Shown: one piece after another, positions 49,426 through 61,984 of the stretch
How the letters are laid out: every line of letters starts with the position of its first letter
Numbering within the stretch: position 1 is the stretch's first letter
DNA from: Cacajao melanocephalus
Taxonomy: Eukaryota; Chordata; Mammalia; Primates; Pitheciidae
DNA length: 64,000 nt
Assembly: GCA_963573385.1 (NCBI GenBank)
Contig: CAUYLG010071792.1
Coordinates: 1-64,000, forward strand
Direction of reading: 5' to 3'
The notes under the pieces: model-generated
What the model was told of the DNA's origin: nothing
Seen by the model: only the letters and a program-made list of their open reading frames with translations
Databases searched by the model: none
Position numbers and translations under genes: made by a program

Positions 49426-49728
49426 TTGGGTGAATTTGTGTTGTCAATTTAGCTAGACCAAGTTATGTTTCCCAGCATTGCTCTCTTGCATAGGTCTGAG
49501 TTAATGCAAGCCACAAGAGAGAGATACTTTGTGCAAGAGCTTGCAGGTAAAAGGGAAACAGCAGCTACGTACTTATGCTTGAAACATGACTTGAGAACAC
49601 CAGGTACTAATTCAGCTTACACATACTGTCAGTCGCTGTTGGCTCATTGAGGCTGTATGGGGCACCATTCAGCCCACAGCACTTACTCATCCTGTGGCTC
49701 CTGCAGGATCCTACTTGAGACAGGTATC
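49426..49728. other. Unassigned, moderately GC-rich segment before an inverted repeat
   Basis: GTTGTCAATTTAGCTAGACC near 49440 resembles the start of an MLT1-like LTR (GTGTCAACTTGGCTAGGC). The rest (CTTGCAGGTAAAAGGGAAAC, CTGTGGCTCCTGCAGGATCC) is not matched. Confidence 0.35.
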
Positions 49729-49892
49729 TGCCCCAAGGATATTTCACTCTTTTTGGTGCCATCTATTTTTTCCTGGGAGGAAGCACCTGGTATTACTAAG
49801 AATTATGCTTCCTTTCAATGATACTGACCTGAGTTCAGTAGAAAGAAAGCACAGAGACATCATATAACCATAAGTTTTTAAAAAGAGGTGAA
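49729..49892. repeat. Long inverted repeat, left arm (164 bp)
   Basis: It pairs with 50310-50473 in inverted orientation. By hand alignment about 150 of 164 positions match (roughly 91%) with no gap. The best-conserved core is GGGAGGAAGCACCTGGTATT and on through CTAAGAATTATGCTTCC. Similarity stops sharply on the outer side. No repeat family recognised. Confidence 0.93.
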
Positions 49893-50309
49893 TTTAACTC
49901 TGCGAAAAAGGATATCATGTTCTTCTAGAAGGTATTCTTATCATCAAAGTTGAAGTCTTGGAGGCAGAGGGAGAAATATGAAGCCTTCAATTTGCCATTG
50001 TGGTTCCAGCTTATCTATCTTCTATTCTACTTATTATCAACTTGCCTTCCTGACTACCTGCCCTACTGACTTTAGGTTCCAACATGAAGCACAGAATAGT
50101 TTTATACAGACTGTAACCACTCCTACAACTGTGTAAGGTCAAATTCTTATCATAAGATTCTTACCACATATATCAATACAATTCTGTTTCTTTGATCTAA
50201 TCTCAACTGTTTCAACTAATTATGACATAGACATCATAAGACAAATTGCCATTAACCATGAAAAAAACTGCCAACTTTTCATTGATTTAAAGACAAAATA
50301 ACACATAAA
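49893..50309. other. Spacer between the inverted-repeat arms
   Basis: 417 bases, AT-rich. CACTCCTACAACTGTGTAAGG with ACAATTCTGTTTCTTTGATC weakly resembles an MLT1-like LTR 3' end, but no firm call can be made. No open frame of note. Confidence 0.5.
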
Positions 50310-50473
50310 TTCACCTCTCTTTTAAAACTTACGGTTATATAATGTTTCTGTGCTTTCTTTCTACTGAACTGAGGTCAGTATCATTGACAGGAAGCATAAT
50401 TCTTAGTAATACCAGGTGCTTCCTCCCAGACAAAAAAAGTTGCCACCAAAAAGGGTGAAATATCCATGGGGCA
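50310..50473. repeat. Long inverted repeat, right arm (164 bp)
   Basis: The reverse complement is about 91% identical to 49729-49892, with equal length and no gap. It ends at ATATCCATGGGGCA. Beyond it, DNA toward 50715 is unrelated to what lies outside the left arm. Confidence 0.93.
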
Positions 50474-52394
50474 TATTTAGGTGTCACCTGACCACCATAG
50501 AGCATTTGTGCAGAGACTAAAAGACTGATCTGAGAAACCACTTCCCAGGACAAAAATCAAAGCCAGGCAGAGAATCCCATACCCATATATAATCTAAAGG
50601 AGTTAAACAGAGAAAAACAACACAGATGAGACAAAGGGATTTAAACTGGAGGAACAAGAAAAGGAAAAGTGAGCGTACATTTGAAGGTGAGAGGTACAGC
50701 CAAAAGGCATCCATTGAGGCAAAGGAAGCCGCTCTAGCTGGTTATTTTTCTAATGGTCCCTGGTGACTAAAAAGCAAGTCACAGCCACAATTGTACTGTT
50801 ACCATCAAATTTTTTCATAAAGCATCTCTGCTTTTCAAAGATACTGCAGGAATTTGGGGGAAAATTCAAGAACATGTCAATCCAAGGAAAGAATTATAAA
50901 TATACTCCCTGTAAATTTCAGTGCTAAAACATAGATCAGTTAAACTAGTCATAAAGACATGTAAACCTCATATATCTGGACTTCAGTATTTTGACCAGTA
51001 TCTTGAATGCCCTAATACTCTGACTATAGACTGACTTCTGGTAATAAATGATTAGCTTGTAATGTATGAAAATACTGTTTAGCTCTGATAAAATAAGTAG
51101 TAGTAATATGAATGTATGATTTCAATGGATTTTAAAATATTTCTAAAGAAACAAAAATAAATATAATGATTCCAAATATTTAGCAAAAATATCATGAGAC
51201 ACGTAACCAATACAAAAATGTCTTGACTCTGAATACAAATATAAATTTATTTTTCTTTTTACGTTTTTGGCTATTTATTTCAAGTTTGTGTCTCCATATT
51301 CATTGCGCTTTCCATTTGGGTACAAAAGAGCTTTCTTAAAATTGAATGTAATAATCATCAAAATTTTGCATTCTGTTTTAAATTTAATGTACAGATACTG
51401 GTCTGAATTCTGTGATAACTTTTTATGAAGTTGGGTATCCTTATTTACATTCCTAATTTTAGCAAATTGTTGTCATTATAAGCAACCTCAGTAAGTACTA
51501 TATACAAAAACAGTTTTCAATTATAAGCATTCTAAAACATATTACTTCTAATGAAAAAATTTTATATTCTCAAATTTATAATTTCACAGTCAATACTAAA
51601 CAAACTTTTGAATATTAGAAAAACTACATTGCTCATTTTGGTGAGTGGACTTAGCCAGAAACTCAATTTGCAGATAATGTAACATAAAATAAGTGTAAAT
51701 TTTTATTAAATACAATGGGGAAAGAATTTGAGGTAACTAGGAAATAAATGTATACTACTCTTATTTTTGTGTCTAAACAATGGTAAACTACAGGTTGACA
51801 TTCTAAAAGGCATTTATGCCCAATAGATTTACATAATCCCAAAGGTTCTCTAAATAAAAATTTGTTGGTTCTGGCTCTACTATAACATTAATCAAGGTCA
51901 AATTAAGGATTGGTGGTTTACAATAAAGTAGTCCCGTGTCTATCACCTATTTTTCTAAATAGTTCATTAACTGGCTTTTATACTAGATTAAATTCCTTCC
52001 CTATAAGGGAAACATCTCAAGTCTTAACTCCTACAATTTATATGACAAATAAAAATCAATACAACTGTTCTTGTTAATGGTACTAAAAGAAAAAGCCAGA
52101 ATATCTGGAACAGGAGACAAAAGAACTCCAGGGTCAAGTGTACTCATCTTTGGATTCCAACATCTAAGACTTCAAAGAATAATAACTCTCTTATTACCCA
52201 CTTACCTTCTGAACTGAAATGTTTCTTGGATTATGAGCCTAACTGAATTGCAGAAATGTTTCTTTAACAATCCTTACTTTATCATACTGAAACACCATAA
52301 GACAGTACAATAAACCCATATTCATAGCTTTAAATATTACTATAATTTAAGAAGTATAAATGTTATAGAATTTCATAGATATTGAAAATGAATC
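50474..52394. other. Unassigned AT-rich intergenic sequence
   Basis: The first 250 bases are of mixed composition and include a 65-codon minus-strand frame without domain signs. The remainder is very AT-rich. No repeat named. Confidence 0.55.
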
Positions 52395-52640
52395 ATCTGT
52401 TTAAACCCTATTGCTTTTCACATGAGGAAATTAAAGATCTCCAAAACATAAACACTGAGCCCAAAATCAAGGATCTACAGAGAAAATTTAAACTAGAACA
52501 TAGATATGTGATTTGTAACTAATATTATCATCCAGTTGGACCTATGAGCATAGAAATTTAGAGCAGAAAGATAGTCTAATTCAATCCTTTTATTTTACAG
52601 ATAAGCAACCTTGGCTATAATTTTGCTTAATAGAGTGAAA
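52395..52640 (-). mobile_element. Possible MIR-like ancient repeat, minus strand
   Basis: TTTTCACATGAGGAAATTAAAG and then TTTTATTTTACAGATAAGC with AGTCTAATTCAATCC resemble words in ancient mammalian SINEs (…ACAGATGAGGAAACTG…, …GTCCAACCC…). Two copies or one disrupted copy; low certainty. Confidence 0.35.
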
Positions 52641-52879
52641 TTATTGATAGAGTTTGTGAGATCAAATGCTGAAAGCCCAAAAAATGCTTCCTTATGTTTT
52701 GATATATAAGCAGAAAGCACTGCCTTAATCTGTATTCTTTGAGAATCTTTTTTTCTGGCAGTAGTTATGACTTTTCTGTACTTTAAGGCCAAATATCAAA
52801 ATAACAAAGTTTCAAAACAAAATTTTCAAAAGAAATTTTCTAACATGGAACTAGTAATTCAATCAGCCAAAACACCAAA

Positions 52880-53050
52880 TCAGGCACTCTGTACCAGGTG
52901 CTCTTCTAGGTACAGGACAAGACAAAGAACTAAAGCAGCTTTCGTTCTAGAAAGATAGACCAGATGAGACCTAACTACCAAGCAGGCAAGCAGATAAATA
53001 AATATATAAGATTATTTCAAGTATTGATAAATGCAATGACTAAAATTCAA
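52880..53050 (-). mobile_element. L2 LINE 3'-end fragment, minus strand
   Basis: GTACCAGGTGCTCTTCTAGG, TACAGGACAAGACAAAGAAC, TTTCGTTCTAGAAAGATAG and AAGCAGATAAATAAATATA are the reverse complement of the L2 terminus and the region just upstream. Old copy. Confidence 0.6.
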
Positions 53051-53304
53051 AACCCAAATATTAAGTGAGACTTCTTCCTAATCAGAATGATTTAATAACT
53101 TAAAAAAAATGGTTTATTCCCAGCAAGTGGATTGTAAACAGGGAGTTTTAGGAAGAGAGATTTCTGTGCCAATTAATATAGACTACTAAATATTGCTAGA
53201 GGAGGTATATTGCTTTGGTTTATTTCTTAAAGTACCAAAGTGTTTTCAACAGCATGGGGACCAATCAAATAAGAATGAATAAAACACTTTAATTTGAAGC
53301 AAAA

Positions 53305-53307
<3 letters not shown>

Positions 53308-53348
<41 letters not shown>

Positions 53349-53356
53349 CACACAAA
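53308..53356. repeat. (CA)n microsatellite
   Basis: About 48 bases of CA units with one CG interruption near 53341. Likely length-polymorphic. Confidence 0.97.
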
Positions 53357-53387
53357 ACTCACAGACAAGCAGAGAAAACCAAATAGT

Positions 53388-53717
53388 TTAGGACACTGTG
53401 GCTGCTATAATAAAATACCATAAACTGGGTGGCTTCTAAACCATGGAAAATTATTTCTTACTGTTCTGGAGGCTGGGAAGTCCAAGATCAAAGAGCCACA
53501 GATTGTTTCTGGTATCACTTTCTGATTCAGTGAGGGCTCCTTCTTTCTGTGTCCTTACATGGCCGAGGGCTGAGTTAGCACTCGGGAGTCTTTTTTAGAA
53601 AGGCACAATTCCTAATTCCCTCCCAGAGATCCACCTCCTAATACCATCGCCTTGAGTATTAGGATTTCAACACGTGAATTTGGAGGATGACACAAACACA
53701 ATTGGATCATAGCAGCA
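53388..53717 (-). mobile_element. MLT1-like MaLR solo LTR, minus strand
   Basis: The plus strand shows the reverse complement of the family seen at 23417-23778. It contains GGCTGCTATAATAAAATACC, TTCTGGAGGCTGGGAAGTCC, TGTGTCCTTACATGGCCG, GATCCACCTCCTAATACC, TAGGATTTCAACACGTGAA and a TTGGATCATAGCA end. About 330 bp, nearly complete. Confidence 0.88.
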
Positions 53718-54084
53718 AATGTAAAGAAAGTGAGGAACCTCATCTCACAAGAAATGCTACAAGAAACTTTAAGATTCATGAAATCAGAGACTAATTAGAA
53801 TATCTAATTTCAAAGAAAGTAATTTTCAGTCTTATTTCTTCACCAGATTCTAGACAAGAGATCTAGGATATTGCACCATTTTCCTGTTTCCTAATTTCTA
53901 AGGCGTATTTTCATTTTTTACTTAAATCTACAAATTATTCAAATCTAAACATTTTTATTAAAAGTAACACAGGTCTACTTTAGAATTTCTTTTAAATATG
54001 AAGATGTATAGTAAGTAAAATATTTAAAAAGCATGACCATCTCTTCTAATTACTAGAGCTGTGTCCTAATTGATTTTCTTATGT

Positions 54085-54440
54085 TTCATTGTTGCCTTCT
54101 CCTCCAGCTCAGGATCCACTGCACAGTGATGCTGACCATTCTAAAATGCAGATATGATGAGGGCACCCCTTGACTTAAAATATTTACATGACTTAACTCC
54201 TTATTCCCACTATGTTCAAGGAATCCAGATTTGCAGTAGTGTAGGCCTTGCGTGTTCCTTCCTCTGCTCGACTCTCCCACTTCATTTCTTTTGACTCATT
54301 CTGGGCCCTCTGAGGCTTTATCCCAGCCATTTCTCCAAGGAAACACACTTCCTTTAATTGCAAGACTTGTGAGCATGCTGTGTCCTCAAGTACACAGAGG
54401 TAAGAACCACCCTTTTCACCGAACAAATCAGACATCCTTC
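54085..54440 (+). mobile_element. L2 LINE ORF2 3'/UTR fragment
   Basis: TAAAATGCAGATATGATGAGG, CACCCCTTGACTTAAAATA, TTACATGACTTAACTCC and CCTTGCGTGTTCCTTCC correspond to the L2 segment …AAACGCAAATCTGATCATGTC…, …CTTAAAACCCTTCAATGGC…. GC is higher than the flanks. Frames are broken. Confidence 0.55.
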
Positions 54441-54544
54441 TATGACCAAATTAGACATTGCTTCAGCCAACATGAGTTTGATGTTTGTCTTATATTTCTC
54501 TGAAAGACTCTTGTCGGTTTTCTCCACTTCATTGCTTTATATTA

Positions 54545-54890
54545 TGATTATTTCTGAGTACCTTCTAGAGGCCGGTCATTGCTCTAGAGGGAAAAGAAGT
54601 AAGCAAAATACACAAAATAGCCACTCAGTAGGACTTTACATTCAATGAGGAGAAGCAGACAATAAATGGTACAATTTCTAGACAGCTGATGTTTAAAAGT
54701 CCAATCAAGATTGGTTAAGGGAAAAAGAATTCTGGGGAATTCCAGTTTATATCAGGTGATTAAAGACAAACCCAGTGAGTTACGACACTGGAACAGAGAT
54801 TGGAAAAAGCAAAGGAGCAAACCATGTGAATTTCTAGAAGGAAAATATTCCAGGCCCGGGGAAACAAAGTGAAAAGACTATGAGGTTTTC
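54545..54890 (-). mobile_element. L2 LINE 3'-end fragment, minus strand
   Basis: AGAGGCCGGTCATTGCTCTAG, AAGTAAGCAAAATACAC, GACTTTACATTCAATGAGG and AGAAGCAGACAATAAATGG are followed by AAAATATTCCAGGCCCGGGG. These are L2 minus-strand words in order. It faces the plus-strand L2 at 54085-54440. Confidence 0.65.
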
Positions 54891-54969
54891 ATATCCTTGT
54901 GTTTTCAAAGGTCAACAAGAATGCCAATGTTGGAGATGAGAGAAAAAGGAGAATATTTGGAAATGAGGC

Positions 54970-55190
54970 TTTACATCTGGGATTCTCAAATGCTATTTAA
55001 AATCCAATATTTCTCTGATGTAAGGGGGTAACCTGGACATTCTAGAATATTCAGCAATACCCCTGGGCTCCATTCACTGGATGGCAGCAGCATCCACCCT
55101 CCAGCTCCCTACCCCCACTGCCACCCAGTAATGATCATCAAAAGGTATCCAATTTTCCCTGGATGAACAAAAGCAGTCAGCAATTGAAAC
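54970..55190 (-). mobile_element. MER20-like hAT-Charlie transposon, minus strand
   Basis: GGACATTCTAGAATATTCAGC, AATACCCCTGGGCTCC, ATTCACTGGATGGCAGC and TTTTCCCTGGATGAACAAAAG track the reverse complement of MER20 (…CAGCATCCCTGGCC…, …CCACTAGATGCCAG…). More diverged than the copy at 3403-3609; a related Charlie family is possible. Confidence 0.65.
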
Positions 55191-55199
55191 CTGCTATTC

Positions 55200-56509
55200 T
55201 AGGGTTAGCAAAAATAAGATTTTGTGAAGTCTTATGCACCATTTTCAAATATTTTCCTTTTACCTTGAGTAAAATGTAAGCCAGTGTAAGACCCTGAGCA
55301 CAAAGTTAGCATGGTATAATTTTAGTTATGAAAATAATTCTTGCTTTTGTGTTAATAGGCTGCAGGATAACAACACAGAAATAGCACAGTGATCCAAGTA
55401 GTAGATAAAGGTTGTTCAGATCAATATGACAGAAGTGGAGGTGATGAGAAGTGGTCACATTCTGGAAAGTCACCAGATTTCCCAGCACATTATAATGGGT
55501 GTGAGAAAAAGACAGGAATCAAGGATAATTCCAATGTTTTGGGAACATTGGACTTGCTATGAACTGAGATACAGAAGGCTAAAATTGGAATGGGCTCTGA
55601 GAGAAAGAAAAAAGGGAAAAAACAGTAGTTAAGACTAAGTGATCTGCTCACCACATGAATTCTTAAGGGTATGTCTTAAGAAACTGTCAGAGGTCTACTG
55701 TACATATAATTTCCAAGTAGTATTAATCACTGAGGTTAAAGAATATGCCTATATATTCAATTGAGCTTATGTAGAAACTCCTGTTTTCAGAACAATGATC
55801 TCTACATGCTGTAAGGACTGTGTGGAATTGTTTCTGAGAATCATGTGTGTGATTAGTGCTCTTCTGCCCAATGTTTGAGAACACAGTTCAAGTACGTGAT
55901 TTGCTGACTACTTTGAAAATTACATTTTGATGGCACAATTGTGTGCGCAATCCCATTTCTTTTTTAGAGTGCTTCCACGATAAATATGTCCTGGTGTTTC
56001 ATTAACTCTCATAGGTGTCATTTCTATCACTACATTGTGTTTCTAAGATCTGAGCTATTGAAGTAGTGTTTACCCTACTTCTTCCACATGGTTTCCTATC
56101 TAATATGAATGACAAGTGAAGTAGCTATGTCTACAATATATCATTGACATTTTTTCTCCCAAAGGATTATCTTTGAGTTTTTCAAAATGATGTTTTCTGA
56201 ATCCAAATCTGATACTGCCTGGATAACCACTTAATTCACAGTACATCAAGAGAATATTTCCTTTTTATACCTCCAATGTTGTTAGTTTCACTTTAAAATA
56301 GTGTAGCGTTTTGTATTATTATTTTTTAAATTTAATGAAAGAATAAGAAACATTAAAGTTAATTTGTTAAAGTTTGAACAAATTAAAGTATTCATGTGCC
56401 ATATACTTAAATTGCTCCTGAATAAGAAAAATAATGTTTAAAGTTTTTTATATACCAATACAAAGAAAGAAAAGGAAAATTAAATTTAAGGAGAGTCTAT
56501 TCTGTCTGT
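55200..56509. other. Unassigned intergenic sequence
   Basis: No gene or named repeat. Sequence complexity is normal for non-repetitive DNA (for example 55930-56120), so this may be one of the few largely unique stretches. Confidence 0.5.
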
Positions 56510-56680
56510 GGTCGTTAACCCTCTCAATAAAGCTACAAGGTAGCATTATTTTCTTCATTTCACCCAAAGTGACAAGGCTAAGTAGCTAGTATATGGAAAA
56601 TTTCAAATTCAAAGTGGAATTTGAATTAATCTCCCTCTGGTTTCAATGTCTGTCATTTTTTTAGTATGCTGTATTATTTT
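56510..56680 (-). mobile_element. MIR SINE, minus strand
   Basis: TTAACCCTCTCAATAAAGC, TACAAGGTAGCATTATTTTC, CATTTCACCCAAAGTGACAAG, GCTAAGTAGCTAGTATATGG and ATCTCCCTCTGGTTTC follow the MIR in reverse complement (…CTATGAGGTAGGTACTATT…, …AGCTAGTAAGTGG…). Confidence 0.75.
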
Positions 56681-56960
56681 CTATACAACTATTTCACTTT
56701 CATTATAAGAAAATCAGTTTCAAGTACCAATGTTATCCATTTAAACACATTGTCTCATAATTTTTTGAATCGAAAAAAAATGTAGCCCATATAATATTGA
56801 GAATGAAGATTTAAAGAACACCTTTTTTAATTCCAATAATCAGAATATTTAATATTCATTAAAAAACCTAGTAAGCCTGTTTTACAGGTGAAAATTCTTA
56901 CAGCTCAGTGGCATGGTTTACTTTCAGAACTATTCTTTCACAAGGAATGTTTCAATGACA

Positions 56961-57060
56961 CTAATAATACTAATATTAATAGTATGCTAGTATTAATACT
57001 ACTACTAATAACGCTAATATTATATTACTTTATGTAATTTTATATTAATATTAGTATTGA
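56961..57060. repeat. AT-rich tract with a perfect 16-bp inverted repeat
   Basis: AATACTAATATTAATA (56966-56981) and its exact reverse complement (57043-57058) flank a 61-base loop of ACTA/TAAT units. The simple-sequence character makes the match less surprising than in complex DNA. Confidence 0.9.
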
Positions 57061-60000
57061 TACACCAGTGCTGATAATATAACAAGTAGTTAAGTACAAA
57101 CAATCGCAAATGATTTTGAACTTTTGCTACAGAGGTAATACGAGAAATTCCAGTCCTTATCATGTTGTCATGGGGAACTTCATGGTTTTCAATATGACGC
57201 AACTCTGAGTTTTTAATTATCTCATTTACAAAGGAAGATTTACTATGAAGTTAAAATCATATATTTATGGACACTTTCTAAAACTAAGATATATTAAATT
57301 CAGTGAAGATGACTACCACTTTCTATGCCAGTTTCAATCTCTAGCACCACCCAACAAAAATATACATACAATTACATTATAATGTTGAGGCTACAGGCAT
57401 GTTTGATAATTGGGTTAAAGTAAAGCTGTATTGGTGATATATTTTGTTTGGGTTAGTGGATCAGGCTAGGACCGGAATAGAGATTTCTGACACATAGGAC
57501 AAATATCTCTTTTCTATTCTATCTTACCTTTCCAACACATTTGGTAAATTTTAATCAAAATTACACTGGTAAGTCTAGGACGAAACGGTAGTCAGACAAT
57601 ATATAATTATCTTTTCTAAATAGTTCCCCCAAGTTAGAGCTTCTGATTCTCTATATTTTATGGAAAGCTTTTTCCTTTTCCCCAGGATGATGAGATGAGC
57701 ACTCTTTGTTATTTTCAAATATGAGGGTAGACTAGGCAAAGATATTAGGTCAGTGGTAGTATTTTGGAAGGCAGAAAAAAATCTAAAAAATAATAAATAC
57801 GTATTCAGCTGAGACCTCATCAGAGTGATAAATTGTTAGTAAAGATATTATAGTTTGTAAAGAAGATATTGATCAACTTGTGAAACAAATGAGCTTAAAT
57901 TGCCATCTAGTTTATTGCTGGAGAGATAATTTCTTTGACATTAGTTTAAATTTCATGCTCCATTTATACTTATAAAAGGTTATATTTTAAAAGACCAAAA
58001 CCGATTCTCATTGTCTACCTAAATGCAGTGATATTGGCAACAATTATTCTCTTCTAAAATGAACAGTCAAAAATACATGTAATTCATATGGATTTTAACA
58101 AAGATACTGACAAATGTATTTTTAAAAACAAAAATCTCATTACCTTAACGATTGTATTGAGCAATTCACTTTCCAAGAAGTCATATATTTGAGATTACCT
58201 ATCTTAGCACAGTTCTTTCAGTCTAGCTCAGACATAAAATAAAAACTTTTTATCTTATTTTAAAAAAATCGGTATTATTCTTCTGACAGTTATCTGCTCA
58301 AGATTATATCATTTTTCTGCATCAAAGCCACAGTTTCCATTAAGTTTACCAAACTTAGTATTAAAGCTAGTCATTTCACATTACATTTGAATTATGCTTA
58401 ATTTCTAAAGTATTTTAACATATATCTCTCTTGATATTATAAATATATCAAGGGTTAGCTCAGATTGTTATAATGTCACTCTACAATGGCAGAATCATGA
58501 TTCTGAGTTTTTATTGTTCCGCCAAGTTTACTATTTTCACAATTGCAAATAATGCCTAAAATGCTAGCAGATTTTCACTTACATTACAGAAACAAATATG
58601 ATAAAGAATGAGGTGAATTGGAATAATTCCAATGCTGTAAGTTTTAAATAATAAAATTCGTTATTTTATTATAAAAACAAAGGAGACTTTCTTACATACA
58701 GAGAGTACTGTTATGAACACATATGGATATACAATTAATATAACCAATTTTAAAACTAAATAGAAACAAGGCACATCATCAAAGCAACTATAGGGTTCCC
58801 TTTGAGTGAAGAGAAAAAGAAGGAAAAATACATTTGAAACATTGCCTGGAGGTGTCCTTGCTACTTAAAAGTTTCAAGAGTCTTCTGAATAGCTTGCTTC
58901 TAAGATACTCAAAGAAATGTCTTAATTACAGTTGTATTGATGTATTGTATCTGAAGAGATAATTAAATACAACACTACTTTTCTCCTGCGAAAACGTATT
59001 TGTCCTGCCAAAAAGGTAACTGAGAAATAAGTTAAGTGAGTGACTCAACCTTGATGCAGAAACTTTTGTCAGAAAAGTTTCTTTTGTTGGTGAAAGTCTG
59101 AGGATTAGCCACTGATACATGGTTTGATCTAATTTCTGTCTTAAAGAATGTGAAAAACAATGGCATAGTAAAACAAATGTGTATATCTCCCCATTAGTTC
59201 ACTACACAAAAATAGATAAGCCAAGTCAGATTATGGACTCAAAACTGACAGCTGATGCTTTATTCATTTGGTATTATTCATCCGTTTCATCATGATGCTT
59301 TCTTTCTCTGTTTTGAACCGTCACTGAACTACTAACTTGTACTTTTTCATTTTTAAATACAAATTACTCTCACATGCCTGCACCCTAATGATAATCATTG
59401 CTCTGAAGTAGCAGTTCCAATTAAATGATCTGCTGTTCATTCATTCTCATTGAGCTACTGTAATAATGTCAAAGTTACTGGAGCTTACAAGGTTACAAAA
59501 GAAAACAGTGGAAAGGAAATTCTATGGAACCCATCAGCCCAGACTTATACAATATATTTACTGCTATGCAATATATAATATCCTTTAAATCCTTAAACTC
59601 ATACAAATAATTTTTAAATGATTTTGTTAGAGAGCACAGCTCATTGACTCAAATTTTCAAAAGCTTTATGATCTCAGCACCAGATAACTTCAGAAGAACT
59701 TAAACAAGGCTATCTAAGAGCAAATATGACCCAACGGCTTCATTCTGACGTCTTAGTGGGAAATAAAGAAGGAGGAACTCCACATCTACACAGGCCCTAA
59801 GCACTTTGGAACACTGATAGTGGTTGAGGTTTTTGAGGATAGAGTTCCAAGAAAGAACCATCCAGTTGTGGGGAAGATGACCTCCAGTAAGTGAGCAAAT
59901 TCCCACCTCCAAGAGTTTACAGGTTCAGCACTTGTGCCAGGTCCCAGTGAAAATGTGAAAAGTATAAAGTTGCAAAACACCCTTAGAGTGCAGTGACTCT

Positions 60001-60116
60001 CAGAATGGTAGTTAGGACCTCAAAAATCTGCTTCTCTGTAAAGGTAATGAGAGTACTTGCAAAAACTGTCTAAATAATTTTTTTTTGAAATTCCAGAAGT
60101 TAGCCCAAAACTTCCA
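57061..60116. other. Long unassigned AT-rich stretch
   Basis: About 3 kb with no recognisable gene or repeat. Open frames of 60-81 codons are compositionally like background. Confidence 0.6.
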
Positions 60117-60779
60117 TCACTCTGCAGGGAATTTCTTCAAGGAAAATGGCTGAAGATCAGTAAAAAACAGCAAGGCTTGTACCATTTTAACCTGCCCTAT
60201 TCTTATCTTATTTTCCCCAGTTCCACAATAACCCTGAATACCAGCAGCCTCACATTCATGGTAGTGAAAGCAAAGAGACTGGCAGCTACTAGAAATGGCT
60301 AACTGGGTTTGAATCCCCTCAGAATGCTTGTCCTCAGATATGTAATCTGTCTGGAAGCTCCTTGGGAAATCTCCATTTACAAGGCTTTCCCTTATTTCAT
60401 CTAGTTCAGTATTCAATAGGAAAAGTCTTATCTCCAAAACATTTGCTGAAACTACTTGTTTAACATGGCAACTGAGGCAAACAAGAGGTTGAACATAAAG
60501 GAAGATGAGAATGAGATGTTTGTAGTGGGCATAGAAAAGCTCCAGTGTATTACTGGGAATCTAGAAAGCCCCAGGTATGTCCAAAGCTGTTCATGTACCC
60601 AGGAAAACCCCAAAAGGCCCTAATCTCTAAGCAAAAAGTAGAGGCTAAGACACAATTTTAAACTGCTTAAATATTAAAGGCATGCCCAAATACATACAGA
60701 GCTTCTCTGAAAAGAGTAGGATACATTGTTTCAAGGGAAAATCAGTTTAAGAAAATCTCTGTCCTACCTTTAGCTGACC
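60117..60779. other. Unassigned segment upstream of an old L1
   Basis: A minus-strand frame of 106 codons (60117-60437) has no domain signs. The plus strand could be the decayed 5' region of the L1 that follows, but no diagnostic words were found. Confidence 0.45.
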
Positions 60780-61490
60780 AGTAAACTAAAGAAGCCATGA
60801 CTTCAGTGTTGTTCATCACAGGAAATAGAGACTGCAGAATTCATACAGCAAAGCTGCTAAACAAATAGAAAGAAAAACATTAAATGGCAACAACATCCCC
60901 GGAGAAGCAGAAAACCTGATTTCCACAATTATTACATTATGGAATGTCCAATTTTCAACAAGGTTGTAATACACGAAGGGAAAAAATGTAGTCAATAAAA
61001 ACTGTCCCTACGGAAGCCTAGATATTGTATTTACTAAACAAACAACTTTAAATCAGTTATTGCAAATATGTTGAAAGAGCTAAAAGAATCCCTGTCTGAA
61101 TAACTAAAGTACAAAGTGTGTCTTAGCAAATAGAGAATATCATTAAGGAGACACAAATAATCTTTTAAAAATAGCTACATAGAAATTCTGGAGTTGAAAA
61201 TTAAAATAACTGAAAGGAAAAAATCATTACAGGGAGACATATCAGATTTGCATTGGCAGAAGATATAATCTGTGAAGTTGAAGGTAGGTCATTGAAATTG
61301 CCCAGTCTGAAGAAGGGAAAGAGAAAAGAATGAAGGAAAATGAACACAGTCTCAGAGATCTGTGAGATACCTTCAGGTATATCAACATATGCATAACGGG
61401 AGCCCCAGAAAAGAAGGGAAATAGATAGAGGCAGAAATACTATTTTAAGAAATAATGACTGAAAACTTTCCAAATTTGATTAAAATGTTT
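60780..61490 (+). mobile_element. Old L1 (L1M4/HAL1-like) ORF1 region
   Basis: CAAATATGTTGAAAGAGC, AGAAATTCTGGAGTTGAAAA, CAGTCTCAGAGATCTGTGAG, ACATATGCATAACGGGAGCC, CCCAGAAAAGAAGGGAAATAG and AATAATGACTGAAAACTTTCC are ordered ORF1 words of an old L1. The last of these belong to the conserved …GVPEGEE…-type segment and its downstream part. Stops and indels throughout. Confidence 0.75.
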
Positions 61491-61984
61491 TTAAGTTAAA
61501 ATGATAATTGCAACTATTCACTTCATAGATATTTGTCCCACTGCATTTCTAAAATCTTCTAAAACACAAAGTATAAATTCCTCAACTTTAATATGCCTAC
61601 TTGCCATTTTTAGTGCAATGGAAAAAAAGGAATATAAAGCAGTAAAACATTTTTGTTCATTGTTAAATCAATCCTAACTTATCTTAATTTATATTTTTCA
61701 AATGAATACATCTTAGTGTATAATTGTCAATTTATTAACAAAAAAATCTACCAAAAGTATTTTAATGTATGTTATTAATTTTATTGAAAACAGTGTACTT
61801 TAAATATATTTTTATTTGATAGTTTTTCATACATATAAATTTTTAATTTTCTTCCTTATAGCCCTTTAAAAACATGGAATGAGATTGCCTATTTAGAGGG
61901 ATAGTCTAAGTGACACTTATTTAGCCTGTCCAAGATTTAAAACTGTATCAATTCTGGATCGGGTTACTTCACAATGGGAAGAAT
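61491..61984. other. Unassigned AT-rich sequence
   Basis: Nothing recognised. Confidence 0.6.

Noticed and set aside
60117..60437. 106-codon minus-strand frame as a gene
   Set aside because: No recognisable domain or upstream signals; it lies beside old L1 sequence and is probably chance.
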